From Streptomyces sp. BK208 (lineage in GTDB: Bacteria > Actinomycetota > Actinomycetes > Streptomycetales > Streptomycetaceae): a stretch of 64,000 nt of DNA. Under the pieces are notes generated by a model. That model ran no database searches. It had not been told where the DNA came from and saw only the letters and a list, made by a program, of their open reading frames with translations. The DNA lies in NCBI RefSeq assembly GCF_004364245.1, contig NZ_SOAV01000004.1, positions 1 through 64,000 of the forward strand. The letters run 5' to 3'. Every line of letters begins with the position of its first letter. The first letter of the stretch is position 1. This document shows, in pieces, positions 15,321 through 24,711 of the stretch. The position numbers were made by a program, and so were the translations under genes.

Positions 15321-17779
15321 ACGCCTCCGAGCAGCCCGGCGAGCCGGGCGGTGACCTCCAGCCGGCCGCGTCCGACCTCGGGGGCATGACCCCGTTGTCG
15401 CCCGTGGGCCGGCTGGCGGCCACGGTCGACCGGCTCAGCCGTGAGGTACGGGCCGCCCAGGCGGAGGCCGAGGGCCGGGCACTGATCGAGCTGGCGAAGG
15501 GCATCCTGGTCGCCCGGCTCGGCTGCGGTCCTGCACAGGCCGCCCGGCAGCTGACCGAACTGGCCGAGCAGTCCCAGGCCACGCCGCTCCAGTTCGCGGT
15601 CGACGTCATCAACCAGGCCGCCCGCGACCGTATGTCGGAGGTGACGGACGCGTTCCTGGCGGCGACCGCCGCCGCTCGGACCGCGGTCCCGGACGACGAC
15701 GCCGCCGGCGCGGTCGCGGCGGACGCGGACGGGACCGGTGAGGCGGTGGCCGGGTCGGCCGCCGTACGCCTGCGGGCCGCCGAGAGCGGCGCGCTGGCCG
15801 CTAACGACACCCAGGCCGTCGCCGACGCCCTGCTGGAGCAGGCACTGCGCCCGCTCGGCGCGGTCGCGGTGGCCATCTGGGCGGCCGGGTACGACGGGTC
15901 GCTCACCCTGGCGGGCAGCGCCGGCTTCCCGTCGGCGGAGGCGACCCGCTGGCACTACGTGCCGCCCGACGTGGCGACGGTGGCCCGGCGCGGACTGACC
16001 GACCGGGCGGGGCAGTGGTACGCGTCCCTCGCGGAGACGGGGCTGCCCAGCGTGGGCCGCCACCAGTACCCGGACGGCGGCAGGGTCGCGCTGCCCGCCG
16101 GTACCGGTGGGCGCATCCACGGCGTACTGGAGATCGCCTGGGCGGTGCCGCTGGCACCGCAGCCGCCCCAGGTGGTCCGCCAGGTGGAGGCCTTGGCGGA
16201 GCTGTGCGCGCACACCCTGGAGTCGTACACGCCGAGCGGCTCGGGGCACGAGCCCCGGGTCGTGCCGGACGCGGTGGAGCTGATGGACCTCGCCGACGGG
16301 CTGCACGACCCCGCCCTGGTCCTGGTCCCGCACCTGGACGCCTCGGGCAACCTGGCGGACTTCCGCATCCAGCACGTGAACAAACGCTTCCTGGACCCGG
16401 CCGGGCGGCCACGCGCCGTCGTGGGCGGCGCGCTGCTCCTGGAGACCTACCCGATGGCCGCCGGGGACAGCGAGCTGTTCCGCAACGTGGAGCGGGTGTA
16501 CGCCACGGGCGAGCCGTTCCGGGCCCGGCACATGAACCTGACGGCTCTGGTGGACCAGGTGCCGCTGTCGGCGGTCGCGGACATCAGTGTCAGCCGGCAC
16601 GGCAACGCGGTGCTGCTCATCTGGCGCATCGAGGACGAGACGGCGCGGCTGGCCAGCCTCCTCCAGCACGCCCAGCGGCTCGGCCGCATCGGCGGTTTCG
16701 AGGAGAACCTGCTGACCGGCGAGATCACCTGGAACGGGCAGCTGTTCGACCTGTACGGGCGGCCGCAGACGAGCGCGCCGGTCCCGCTGGAGGAGCTGGC
16801 CGCGCACGCCCACCCGGACGACGCCGTGGCCATCGGGCGGTTCCTGCGCACGCTGCTGCACCACCGCCGGCCGGCGTCGGCGGCCTTCCGACTGCGGCGG
16901 CCCGACGGGGTGACCCGGCACGTGCGGGTGGTCGCCGAGCCGGTCCTGGACACCGACGACCGGCTGCTGCTCGTACGGGGTGCCTGTCAGGACATCTCCG
17001 CCCAGCACTGGACGGAGGTGGCACTCGCCGCGACGCGCGACCAGCTGGCACACACCGAACAGCAGGCCGTCGAGCGCGCCCGGCTCACCCTTCAGCTGCA
17101 GCACGCCATCATGCCCCCGGCCCAGGCCCCGCTGCGGGTGCCGGACCTCCAGGTGGCCGTCCGGTACCGGCCCGCGGAGACGGACCAGCTGGTGGGCGGC
17201 GACTGGTACGACGCCGTCGTGCTGCCGAGCGGGCTGGTGCTGCTGTGCGTGGGGGACGTCGCCGGGCACGGGATAGAGGCGGCGACCAGCATGGTGGTGC
17301 TGCGCAACGCGCTGCGCGGTCTGGCGGTGACCGGGGCCGGTCCGGGGCAGCTGCTGTCCTGGCTGAACATCGTGGCGCACCATCTGACGGGCGGTGTCAC
17401 CGCCACGGCGGTGTGCGGCCTGTACGACCCGGCCCGGAACACGCTGCGCTGGGCCAGGGCCGGCCATCTTCCGCCGGTGCTGGTGCGGGGCCCGGGAGCG
17501 GAGCCGCTGCCGCTGGTCAGGGGCATCCTGCTGGGCGCGGCCGCGGAGGCGGCGTACGAGGAGTCCGAGGTGCAGCTGGCCGGCGGGGACACCCTGCTGA
17601 TGTACACCGACGGTCTGATCGAGCGGCGCGACCGCCCCGTGGAGGAGGCGCTGACCCAGCTGCTGAGCACCGTGCGTCCGACGCCGAACACCCTGGACCA
17701 GCACCTGGACCGGCTGCTCACGTACAGCAGGTCGGACACGGACGACGACACGTGTCTGGTCGGCATCCGGGTGGGATGA
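15317..17779 (+). CDS. ANTAR-GAF-PAS-SpoIIE serine phosphatase
   Basis: 820 residues starting MNASEQPGEPGGD at an ATG overlapping the kinase stop. Domains in order: an ANTAR-like three-helix region (residues 30-100, GRALIELAKGILVARLG), a GAF-like domain (about 150-300), one or two PAS domains (about 310-600, with QRLGRIGGFEENLLTGEITW) and a C-terminal PP2C/SpoIIE phosphatase from about 610. The phosphatase shows VGGDWYDA and GDVAGHGIEAAT metal-binding motifs. Such phosphatases dephosphorylate STAS anti-anti-sigma factors; the STAS gene 117 bases downstream is the obvious candidate substrate. An ANTAR (RNA-binding) region on a phosphatase is a recurrent Streptomyces combination. Confidence 0.88.
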
Positions 17780-17896
17780 GCCACAGGGTGGTGAACCGGT
17801 CCGGTCGGCGGGTGTGGATCCGGGTTTCGGGGGTATCCGCCCCGCGCGATGGACCACACGACGGTCCACCGCACCGCCGCGTTGTTGGAGGTACAC

Positions 17897-18289
17897 GTGC
17901 CCATAGCCCAGAACCCGCTGTCCGTCGAGGTGACGCTGCCGCGGGAGGACGTCGCGCTGCTCAAGGTGGAGGGCTACCTGGACGTCGACACCGCGACCGA
18001 GTTCCAGCACCACCTGGCCAACCAGCTGCACCACGGCCGACGGCACTTCCTGCTGGACCTGTCGGAGGTCCCGTTCATGGACTCGTCCGGCATGAACATC
18101 ATCCTGCGCGTCTACCAGGAGGCCCGCGACCTGCCGGGCAGCGTGCACATCATCTCGCCGCTCCCGGCGGTGCAGCGCGTCCTGGACCTGACGGGGGTGA
18201 GCATCACGGTGCCGGTCTCCCAGAGCGTCGACGAGGCCCTCTCCCGCGTGGACGCGCACCCGGAGGGGCCGCAGGTGCCCGACGCCTGA
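17897..18289 (+). CDS. RsbV-like STAS anti-anti-sigma factor
   Basis: 130-residue single STAS domain. GTG start at 17897 with GGAGG six bases upstream; an earlier ATG at 17849 would include the ribosome-binding site. The phosphorylation segment VPFMDSSGMNIIL is present, with Ser63/Ser64 as acceptor candidates. By family it binds an RsbW-type kinase when unphosphorylated and so frees a sigma factor. It lies between the upstream SpoIIE phosphatase and the RsbRST genes. The 117-base leader contains GGGTAT at 17831-17836 but without a convincing -35 element. Confidence 0.9.
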   Translation: MPIAQNPLSVEVTLPREDVALLKVEGYLDVDTATEFQHHLANQLHHGRRHFLLDLSEVPFMDSSGMNIILRVYQEARDLPGSVHIISPLPAVQRVLDLTGVSITVPVSQSVDEALSRVDAHPEGPQVPDA

Positions 18290-18320
18290 GCGCCGTGCCC
18301 CGCGCCTCATCCGGACCGGT

Positions 18321-18408
18321 CGTACGGAAGCGGGTGCCGTGCCAGGTCGGCGGGTGGATACAGTAGTCGGCCGTCAGAGTCACGACGTCGGCACGTCGCT
18401 TCCGTACG
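18321..18408. repeat. Inverted repeat upstream of the rsbR-like gene
   Basis: CGTACGGAAGCG at 18321-18332 is perfectly inverted at 18397-18408 (CGCTTCCGTACG), with partial continuation inward (GTGCC/GGCAC). The 64-base interior holds GGGTGGATACAGT, which could contain a promoter -10 for the stressosome operon. The arms could be paired operator sites or the base of an RNA hairpin. Confidence 0.7.
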
Positions 18409-18447
18409 AGGTGAGGTGCGGCGCAACGCGGATGAGGAGTGGGGCAG

Positions 18448-19347
18448 GTGCCGGAGCAGGCGGAGGGAACGGCGGGCGCGCCGACGCACGAGATCAGGGA
18501 TTTTCTGCGGCGCCGGCGTGAGGAGATCGCCCAGCGATGGGCGGACGAACCGCTGTTCCGTGCCGTGTTCACCGTCTCGCGCGACGAGGCGGTCGAGGCG
18601 GGCAAGTCCGTCGTGGACGCGCTGGCCCACGTCGCGGACGCGGCCCGCGTGGAGGACCCGGACGCCGCCGGGTTCACCGAGGTGCGCGAACAGTTGGCGC
18701 GCATGGGCGCGGCCCGCTCACGGGCCGGGCTGAGCGCCGCGCAGGTGTCGGGCGAGCTGGCCGCGCTGCGTCCGCCCGTCGAGAACCTGCTGGTGGCCGA
18801 CCTGCCCGAGGACGCTCCCGCGGGGTACGTCCGGGAGTGTGTCACCACGCTGAGCGTGCTGATGGGTACCCTGCGGGTCGTGGTGATGCAGACGGCTCTC
18901 AGCGAGGGGCAGGCGCTCATCGACCGCCAGCGTCTCCAGCTGCTCGAGGTGGCCACGCCGGTCATCAAGCTGTGGGACGGCATCGTGGCCGTCCCGCTGA
19001 TCGGCACGCTGGACAGCGCGCGCAGCCAGGTGGTGATGGAGACCCTGCTGGAGTCCGTCGTCGAGCAGCAGGCGCGTTTCGCCATCCTCGACATCACCGG
19101 TGTTCCGACCGTCGACTCGCTGGTGGCCCAGCACCTGATGAAGACGGTCGCGGCGGCCCGGCTGATGGGCGCGGAGTGCATCGTCTCCGGCATCCGGCCC
19201 GCGATCGCGCAGACCATGGTCCACCTCGGTCTTGACCTCGGCACGGTGGTCACCCGGGCGAGCCTGGCCGACGCGCTGAAGTACGTGCTGCACGAGCTCG
19301 GTGTGGGGATCGTGACACCGGCGGCGAACGGAGCGGTCGGCCGGTGA
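18448..19347 (+). CDS. rsbR: RsbR-like stressosome scaffold (STAS protein)
   Basis: 299 residues from GTG 18448, which has GAGGAG eight bases upstream (an in-frame GTG at 18439 overlaps that site). The N-terminal 150 residues are helical and resemble RsbR-type sensor domains (FLRRRREEIAQRW start) rather than a haem globin I can recognise. The C-terminal STAS domain contains LQLLEVATPVIKLWDGI and DITGVPTVDSLVAQHLMKT. The position normally Thr in Bacillus RsbR (VDT) is Ser224 here. It forms stressosome complexes with RsbS and releases RsbT upon phosphorylation in the Bacillus system. Its stop overlaps the rsbS start. Confidence 0.9.
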   Translation: MPEQAEGTAGAPTHEIRDFLRRRREEIAQRWADEPLFRAVFTVSRDEAVEAGKSVVDALAHVADAARVEDPDAAGFTEVREQLARMGAARSRAGLSAAQVSGELAALRPPVENLLVADLPEDAPAGYVRECVTTLSVLMGTLRVVVMQTALSEGQALIDRQRLQLLEVATPVIKLWDGIVAVPLIGTLDSARSQVVMETLLESVVEQQARFAILDITGVPTVDSLVAQHLMKTVAAARLMGAECIVSGIRPAIAQTMVHLGLDLGTVVTRASLADALKYVLHELGVGIVTPAANGAVGR

Positions 19348-19775
19348 GCCAGCCATTCCCCGGGCCCCACGGGGCTCCGGTGTCGGGGCGTGTTCCGGTA
19401 CTGCGGATCGGTGAGGTCCTGCTGGTCACCCTTCAGGGGGATCTGCACGACAGCACGGCCCAGCAGCTCCAGGACGACCTGGCCGAGACCATCGTGCGCA
19501 GCGGTGCCACCGGAGTGATCATCGACATCTCCGGCGTGGAGATCGTCGACTCGTTCCTCGGCCGGGTCCTGGCCGAGATCGCCGGGCAGACCGGTCTGCT
19601 GGCCGCACGGACCGTGCTGGTCGGCATGCGGCCGGCGGTCGCCATCACGCTGGTGGAGCTGGGCCTGACCCTGCCGGGCGTGCACACCGCGCTCAGCACC
19701 GAGGTGGCCATGGAGCTCCTCAGACAGCAGGCTCCGTCGTCCCGCTTCGGCGGCCTGCGCCAGGAGAGTCAGTGA
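19344..19775 (+). CDS. rsbS: RsbS-like STAS protein
   Basis: 143 residues, GTG start overlapping the rsbR stop (GTGA). Single STAS domain with IDISGVEIVDSFLGRVL; Ser70 aligns with the RsbT-phosphorylated serine of RsbS (VDSF). About 16 extra N-terminal residues and a C-terminal tail flank the domain. In Bacillus, RsbS is the inhibitory stressosome core subunit that holds RsbT. The order rsbR-rsbS-rsbT with overlapping starts is the canonical module. Confidence 0.92.
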   Translation: MSQPFPGPHGAPVSGRVPVLRIGEVLLVTLQGDLHDSTAQQLQDDLAETIVRSGATGVIIDISGVEIVDSFLGRVLAEIAGQTGLLAARTVLVGMRPAVAITLVELGLTLPGVHTALSTEVAMELLRQQAPSSRFGGLRQESQ

Positions 19776-20215
19776 TGCACACTGCAGCGGGCTCCCAGGC
19801 CCGTTTGCCGATCCATTCGGACATGGATCTGATGTGGGTGCGACAGCATGTGCGGCAGGCCGCCGCCCAGCTGGGTTTCGGTCTGGTGGACCAGACGAAG
19901 CTGGTCACGGCGGCCAGTGAGCTGGCCCGCAACACCCTCGTGTACGGCGGTGGCGGCACCATGGAGGCGGAGTCGCTCGTCGAGGGCGCCACACAGGGGC
20001 TGCGGCTGACCTTCAGCGACGAGGGGCCCGGCATCCCGGACCTGGACCGGGCGCTCAGCGACGGTTTCACCTCCGGCGGTGGTCTCGGCATGGGGCTGGG
20101 CGGCGCGCGCCGCCTGGTGCACGAGTTCGCCATCGAGAGCTCTCCCGGTGCCGGTACGACCGTGCGGGTGACGTCCTGGGTGGGCCGGCCGCCACGCCCT
20201 CGTGAGGAGCCCTGA
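19772..20215 (+). CDS. rsbT: RsbT-like serine kinase
   Basis: 147 residues; GTG 19772 overlaps the rsbS stop, and the second codon is ATG, so either may start it. HATPase-type kinase with N-box AASELARNTLVYGGGG, G1 FSDEGPGIPD and G2 SGGGLGMGLGGARRLV, all typical of RsbT. The kinase phosphorylates RsbR and RsbS and, once released, activates a downstream phosphatase in Bacillus. Two SpoIIE-type phosphatases follow immediately and are candidate partners. Confidence 0.93.
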   Translation: MMHTAAGSQARLPIHSDMDLMWVRQHVRQAAAQLGFGLVDQTKLVTAASELARNTLVYGGGGTMEAESLVEGATQGLRLTFSDEGPGIPDLDRALSDGFTSGGGLGMGLGGARRLVHEFAIESSPGAGTTVRVTSWVGRPPRPREEP

Positions 20216-21279
20216 TGCCCCGTGTGTGGGACGTCCCGGTGCACGACTCGACCCGGGTGCGCGACGCGAGGGTCGCCGCGGAGCACGCGGCGGCATTGGC
20301 CGGTCTCGACGAGCAGCGGACCTCCACCGCGGCGCTGGTGGCGACCGAGCTGGCCACCAACCTGCTCAAGCACGCCGGGGGCGGCCAGGTCCTGATCGAC
20401 GTCGTCCCCCCGCCCATCCTCCCGGCCGACCGTGAGGCGGCGCCGTGCGTGCAGGTCGCCGCGGTCGACCACGGTCCGGGGATCCCCGACGTGTCCGCCG
20501 CGCTGCGCGACGGCTTCACCACCAAGAACTCGCTCGGTGCGGGGCTGGGCACCTGTGCGCGCCTCGCGGACGACTTCGACCTGCACACCGTCCCCGGCCG
20601 GGGCACGGTGGTGGTCGCCCGGATCGGTCCCGTGCCCGAGGCCGCCGTCACCGGCTCCGGTCCGGCGGGCCGGGTGCGGGCCGGTGCGGTGAACGTCCCG
20701 TTCGGCGGGGCGGAGTACTCGGGTGACGCCTGGGCCTGGGTGCGCCACGGGGACCTCGTCACGCTGATGCTGGCCGACGGACTCGGTCACGGTCCGGACG
20801 CCGCCCGTGCCTCGACCGCCGCCGTGGAGGCGCTGCGCGCCTCGCCCCACCTGCCGCCGGCCGAGGCGATGCGGCAGCTCGACCGCGCGTTGTCCGGCAC
20901 CCGCGGCGCGGCCGTCGCGGTGGCCCAGATCGACACGCGGGCCGGCCTGCTCCGGTTCACCGGCGTCGGCAACATCGGGGCGCGGCTGTGCGAGGGCGGC
21001 ACCTGGCGGCACCTGGTGTCGCGGCCCGGCATCGTCGGCACCCACCGGCCCACGACGCTGCGCGAGGAGGAGAGACCCTGGGCGGACGACCGGGTCCTGG
21101 TCCTGCACAGCGACGGTCTGCCGAGCCGCTGGTCGCCGACGTCCGACACCTGCCGCACCGCGACCGACCCGGCGGTGACCGCCGCCGTGACCATCCGTGA
21201 CGCCAGCAGCCCGGCCCGGCCGGTCCGGGACGACACCGCCGTCGCCGTGCTGGCCCCTACCCCGCCGGACGGCCCATGA
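20215..21279 (+). CDS. HATPase-PP2C fusion phosphatase (RsbX-like)
   Basis: 354 residues, ATG sharing one base with the rsbT stop. The N-terminal third is a second RsbT-like HATPase (TELATNLLKHAGGG, HGPGIPD, LGAGLGTCARLAD). The C-terminal part is a small PP2C domain (VTLMLADGLGHGPDAARAS, FTGVGNIGARL, VLVLHSDGLPSRW), as in RsbX, which resets the stressosome by dephosphorylating RsbR and RsbS. Fusion of kinase-like and phosphatase domains in one chain is known in actinobacterial versions of this operon. Confidence 0.88.
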   Translation: MPRVWDVPVHDSTRVRDARVAAEHAAALAGLDEQRTSTAALVATELATNLLKHAGGGQVLIDVVPPPILPADREAAPCVQVAAVDHGPGIPDVSAALRDGFTTKNSLGAGLGTCARLADDFDLHTVPGRGTVVVARIGPVPEAAVTGSGPAGRVRAGAVNVPFGGAEYSGDAWAWVRHGDLVTLMLADGLGHGPDAARASTAAVEALRASPHLPPAEAMRQLDRALSGTRGAAVAVAQIDTRAGLLRFTGVGNIGARLCEGGTWRHLVSRPGIVGTHRPTTLREEERPWADDRVLVLHSDGLPSRWSPTSDTCRTATDPAVTAAVTIRDASSPARPVRDDTAVAVLAPTPPDGP

Positions 21280-23009
21280 CCCGAACCTGGCAGATCGCCG
21301 GCGTCGTCGACGCGGCGCTGGCCCGCATCGGCACCGCACGGCTGGCGGCGGCCTGCGGTGTACCGCCCGTGGAGCGCACCCGGCTGACGGCCCTGCTCGG
21401 CGCGCAGTTGCGGCTGTGTCTCGCCAAGGGCGGCACCTGGCGGCTCACCCTCGACACCGGCACCGTCTCCCTCGCCACGCCGGGTGCCCGGCAGAGCGTG
21501 CTGCACGCCGTGGTGACGCCGTCGCCCGAGGCCGCTGCCGCCGGACAGCCGCCGTGGCGGGTCACGGTGCCGTGTCCCGAGGCGTCGGCGGATCTCGGCG
21601 CCGAGACCGTGGCGGACGACCCGGCGGGGCTGGCGGAGGCCCTGCTCGGTGCCGACGAGGACACGGCGCTGGTGCTGGAGAGACTCACCGAGCAGGAGAA
21701 CCTGGTCGAGTTCCACCGCGAGGAGCTGCAGCAGACGAACCAGGGCGTGGTGGCGCTGCACGCCGAGCTGGACGCCGCCGGGCGGGCCCAGCGCGAGGCG
21801 TTCGCCGCCGAGCGCAAGGCGCGTACGGAGGCCGAGAACGCCCGGCGCAGGCTCACCTTCCTGGCGGACGCGAGCGCGGTGCTCACGGCGTCGCTCGACC
21901 ACCACGAGATCGTGCGCAGGCTGCCGGAGCTGCTGGTGCCCGAGTACGCGTCCGACGTCGACATCTGGCTGTTCGACCAGGACGGCGACCGGCCCGGACC
22001 CGCTCACCCGGCGGCCGCGGTGGTCGCCGCCCGCACCGGCCGGCCGCAGTACGCCGCCGCGCACCCGGGAGGGCTGCCCGGCGTCGACGACCAGCCGCCC
22101 TCGGCGGCCGCCCCCGACCGGCCCCTGCTGAGCATCCCGCTGCCGACCCGGCAGGCGCCGCTCGGCGTGGTGACCCTGTCCCCGCCCGGGGAGCGCTGGG
22201 ACCCGGACGACGCCGTCATGCTGGTGGAGCTGACCCGGCGGACCAGCATCGCGATCGACCACGCCCAGCGCTACGAGCACAACCGCGACATCGCCGAGAC
22301 GCTCCAGCGGGCCCTGCTGACGGAGCTGCCGGCCCCGCCCGGTCTCGTGATGGCCGCCCGCTACCTGCCGGCCACCCACGGGCTGAACATCGGGGGCGAC
22401 TGGTACGACGCCTTCCGTCAGCCCGACGGCGGAGTCATCGTCGTGGTCGGGGACGTCACCGGGCACGGGCTGCACGCGGCCGTGATGATGAGTCAGCTGC
22501 GCACCGCCCTGCGCGCGTACGCGGTCGACGGCGGCAGCCCGGGGCAGCTGCTGACCCGCCTGCACGTATTCCTGCACCACCTCCAGCCCGACCTGTTCGC
22601 CACCGCCGTCATCGCGCGCTTCCACCCCGCGGAGACCACCATGACGTGGGCGGCGGCCGGGCACCCGCCGCCGGTGCTGCGCACCCCGGACGGACGGGTG
22701 CGGACACTGGACGCCAGGCCCGGGGCGATGCTCGGCATCCCGCTGCGGCAGGAGATCGCGGACCACACGGTGCCCGTGCCGCCCGGTTCGACGCTCGCGC
22801 TGTACACGGACGGTCTTGTGGAGCGCCGCGCCCGGGGCATAGACCCGGGCATCGCCCGTCTCGCGGACACGCTCGGGTCCTTCGACGCGGACCGGCTGGA
22901 CACGGATCTGGAGGGTGCGGCGGACGGCATCCTGCATCCGATGCTCAGCGACTCGGAACGCGACGACGACGTGTGCCTGCTGCTGTGCCACCTGAGCCCC
23001 ACGGGCTGA
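21276..23009 (+). CDS. GAF-SpoIIE serine phosphatase (RsbU-like output)
   Basis: 577 residues, ATG overlapping the previous stop (ATGA). N-terminal 130 residues form a small HATPase-like or unknown domain (LRLCLAKGGTWRLTLDTG). A coiled coil follows (about 140-195), then a GAF domain (about 195-335) and a PP2C/SpoIIE phosphatase with IGGDWYDAFRQPDGG and VGDVTGHGLHAAVMMSQ. It ends the rsbRST operon and is the likely RsbT-activated phosphatase acting on an RsbV-type STAS protein. The following 200 bases before the next gene show no feature I can support. Confidence 0.87.
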   Translation: MTRTWQIAGVVDAALARIGTARLAAACGVPPVERTRLTALLGAQLRLCLAKGGTWRLTLDTGTVSLATPGARQSVLHAVVTPSPEAAAAGQPPWRVTVPCPEASADLGAETVADDPAGLAEALLGADEDTALVLERLTEQENLVEFHREELQQTNQGVVALHAELDAAGRAQREAFAAERKARTEAENARRRLTFLADASAVLTASLDHHEIVRRLPELLVPEYASDVDIWLFDQDGDRPGPAHPAAAVVAARTGRPQYAAAHPGGLPGVDDQPPSAAAPDRPLLSIPLPTRQAPLGVVTLSPPGERWDPDDAVMLVELTRRTSIAIDHAQRYEHNRDIAETLQRALLTELPAPPGLVMAARYLPATHGLNIGGDWYDAFRQPDGGVIVVVGDVTGHGLHAAVMMSQLRTALRAYAVDGGSPGQLLTRLHVFLHHLQPDLFATAVIARFHPAETTMTWAAAGHPPPVLRTPDGRVRTLDARPGAMLGIPLRQEIADHTVPVPPGSTLALYTDGLVERRARGIDPGIARLADTLGSFDADRLDTDLEGAADGILHPMLSDSERDDDVCLLLCHLSPTG

Positions 23010-23222
23010 CCTCGCACGTTTCACACGGTTCGCCCTCGCCCGGTGCGCTTTGGTCCCGGGCGGGGCATGGTGGTGATCAGGACGTGCCGCCTGCCTGCCG
23101 CACCCGGCCCGCCGAAGCGGTCGGAGCGCGGTGGCCCGCCTGAGGTGCGAAGCAGCGATCCACGGGCAGGCGATGGGCGTTCGCGGCAGACCGCCCCGGC
23201 GCCGCAGAAAGGGATGAACACC

Positions 23223-24590
23223 GTGACACGACCCAGGATCCTGGTGGTCGGCGCAGGCTTCGCCGGCGTGGAGTGCGTCCGTCGTCTGGAACGCCGGCTC
23301 TCCCCCGAAGAGGCCGAGATCACTCTGGTGACCCCGTTCTCCTACCAGCTCTATCTGCCGCTGCTGCCGCACGTCGCCGCGGGGGTGCTCACTCCCCAGT
23401 CGATCGCGCTCTCCCTGCGCCGCAGCCGCAAGTACCGGACCCGCATCATTCCGGGCGGCGCCATCGGCGTGGACCTCGAGGCGAAGGTGTGCGTGGTGCG
23501 CACCATCACCGACCGGATCGTCAACGAGCCGTACGACTACATCGTGCTGGCGCCCGGGAGCATCACCCGGACGTTCGACATCCCGGGGCTCACCGACCAC
23601 GCGTTCGGCATGAAGACGCTGGCGGAGGCCGCGTACATCCGCGACCACGTCATCTCGCAGCTGGATCTCGCCGACGCCAGCCAGGACCCGGCCGAGCGCG
23701 CCTCCCGGCTGCAGTTCGTGGTGGTGGGCGGCGGCTACGCGGGCACCGAGACCGCGGCCTGTCTGCAGCGGCTGACGCACGCGGCCGTCAAGCGCTACAC
23801 CCGGCTGGACCCGGCCCTGATCAAGTGGCACCTGATCGACATCGCGCCGAAGCTGATGCCGGAGCTGGGCGAGAAGCTCGGACGCGACGCGCAGGAGATC
23901 CTCACGCGGCGCGGCATCGACATCTCCCTGGGGGTCTCCATCGACAAGGCCGGCCCCGAGGAGGTCACCTTCACGGACGGCCGGGTGGTGCCCACCCGCA
24001 CCCTGATCTGGACGGCGGGCGTGGTCGCCAGTCCGCTGATGGCCACCCTCGGCGCGGAGACCGTCAAGGGGCGCCTCGCGGTCACCGCCGAGATGTGCCT
24101 GCCCGACCACGACGGGGTGTTCGCGCTCGGCGACTCCGCGGCCGTTCCCGACCTCGCCAAGGGCAAGGAGGGTGCCGTCTGCCCGCCCACCGCCCAGCAC
24201 GCGATGCGGCAGGGCCGGCACGTCGCGGAGAACCTCATCGCCACCCTGCGGGGCCAGCCGATGCGGCCCTACGTCCACAAGGACCTCGGTCTCGTCGTGG
24301 ACCTCGGCGGCGCGGACGCGGTCTCCAAGCCGCTGGGTGTCGAGCTCAAGGGCCTGCCCGCGCAGGCGGTGGCCCGCGGCTACCACTGGTCGGCGCTGCG
24401 CACGGGCGTGGCGAAGGCCCGCGTGGCGGCCAACTGGGCGCTCAACGCGGTGGCCGGCGACGATTTCGTCCGTACCGGTTTCCAGGCCCGCAAGCCGGCC
24501 AAGCTGAAGGACTTCGAGTACACGGACGCGTATCTGACCCCGGAGCAGGTGCGGGAGCAGGTGCGGGAGGCGAGCCGGGCGGAGTTGTGA
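23223..24590 (+). CDS. ndh: Type II NADH dehydrogenase (NDH-2)
   Basis: 455-residue flavoprotein expected to pass electrons from NADH to menaquinone without proton pumping. Two dinucleotide folds are clear: ILVVGAGFAGVECVRRL at the N-terminus (FAD) and FVVVGGGYAGTETAACL near residue 160 (NADH). ALGDSAAVPD and PPTAQHAMRQG match the FAD-binding C-terminal motifs. GTG 23223 has GAAAGGG nine bases upstream; an ATG at 23214 directly abuts that site and would add three residues. The C-terminus lacks an obvious membrane helix, so attachment is probably peripheral. Confidence 0.9.
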   Translation: MTRPRILVVGAGFAGVECVRRLERRLSPEEAEITLVTPFSYQLYLPLLPHVAAGVLTPQSIALSLRRSRKYRTRIIPGGAIGVDLEAKVCVVRTITDRIVNEPYDYIVLAPGSITRTFDIPGLTDHAFGMKTLAEAAYIRDHVISQLDLADASQDPAERASRLQFVVVGGGYAGTETAACLQRLTHAAVKRYTRLDPALIKWHLIDIAPKLMPELGEKLGRDAQEILTRRGIDISLGVSIDKAGPEEVTFTDGRVVPTRTLIWTAGVVASPLMATLGAETVKGRLAVTAEMCLPDHDGVFALGDSAAVPDLAKGKEGAVCPPTAQHAMRQGRHVAENLIATLRGQPMRPYVHKDLGLVVDLGGADAVSKPLGVELKGLPAQAVARGYHWSALRTGVAKARVAANWALNAVAGDDFVRTGFQARKPAKLKDFEYTDAYLTPEQVREQVREASRAEL

Positions 24591-24711
24591 CGGGGGCCGC
24601 CCCCGCCGCCGGTACCGGGCCGGGGCATGACATGCTGAGAAGTGGATCTCGGCGTGAAGTGGCCGGGCCGTGGCTGGAACCGGCTGTGAGGGCCGGCTGT
24701 GAATCGGGAGA

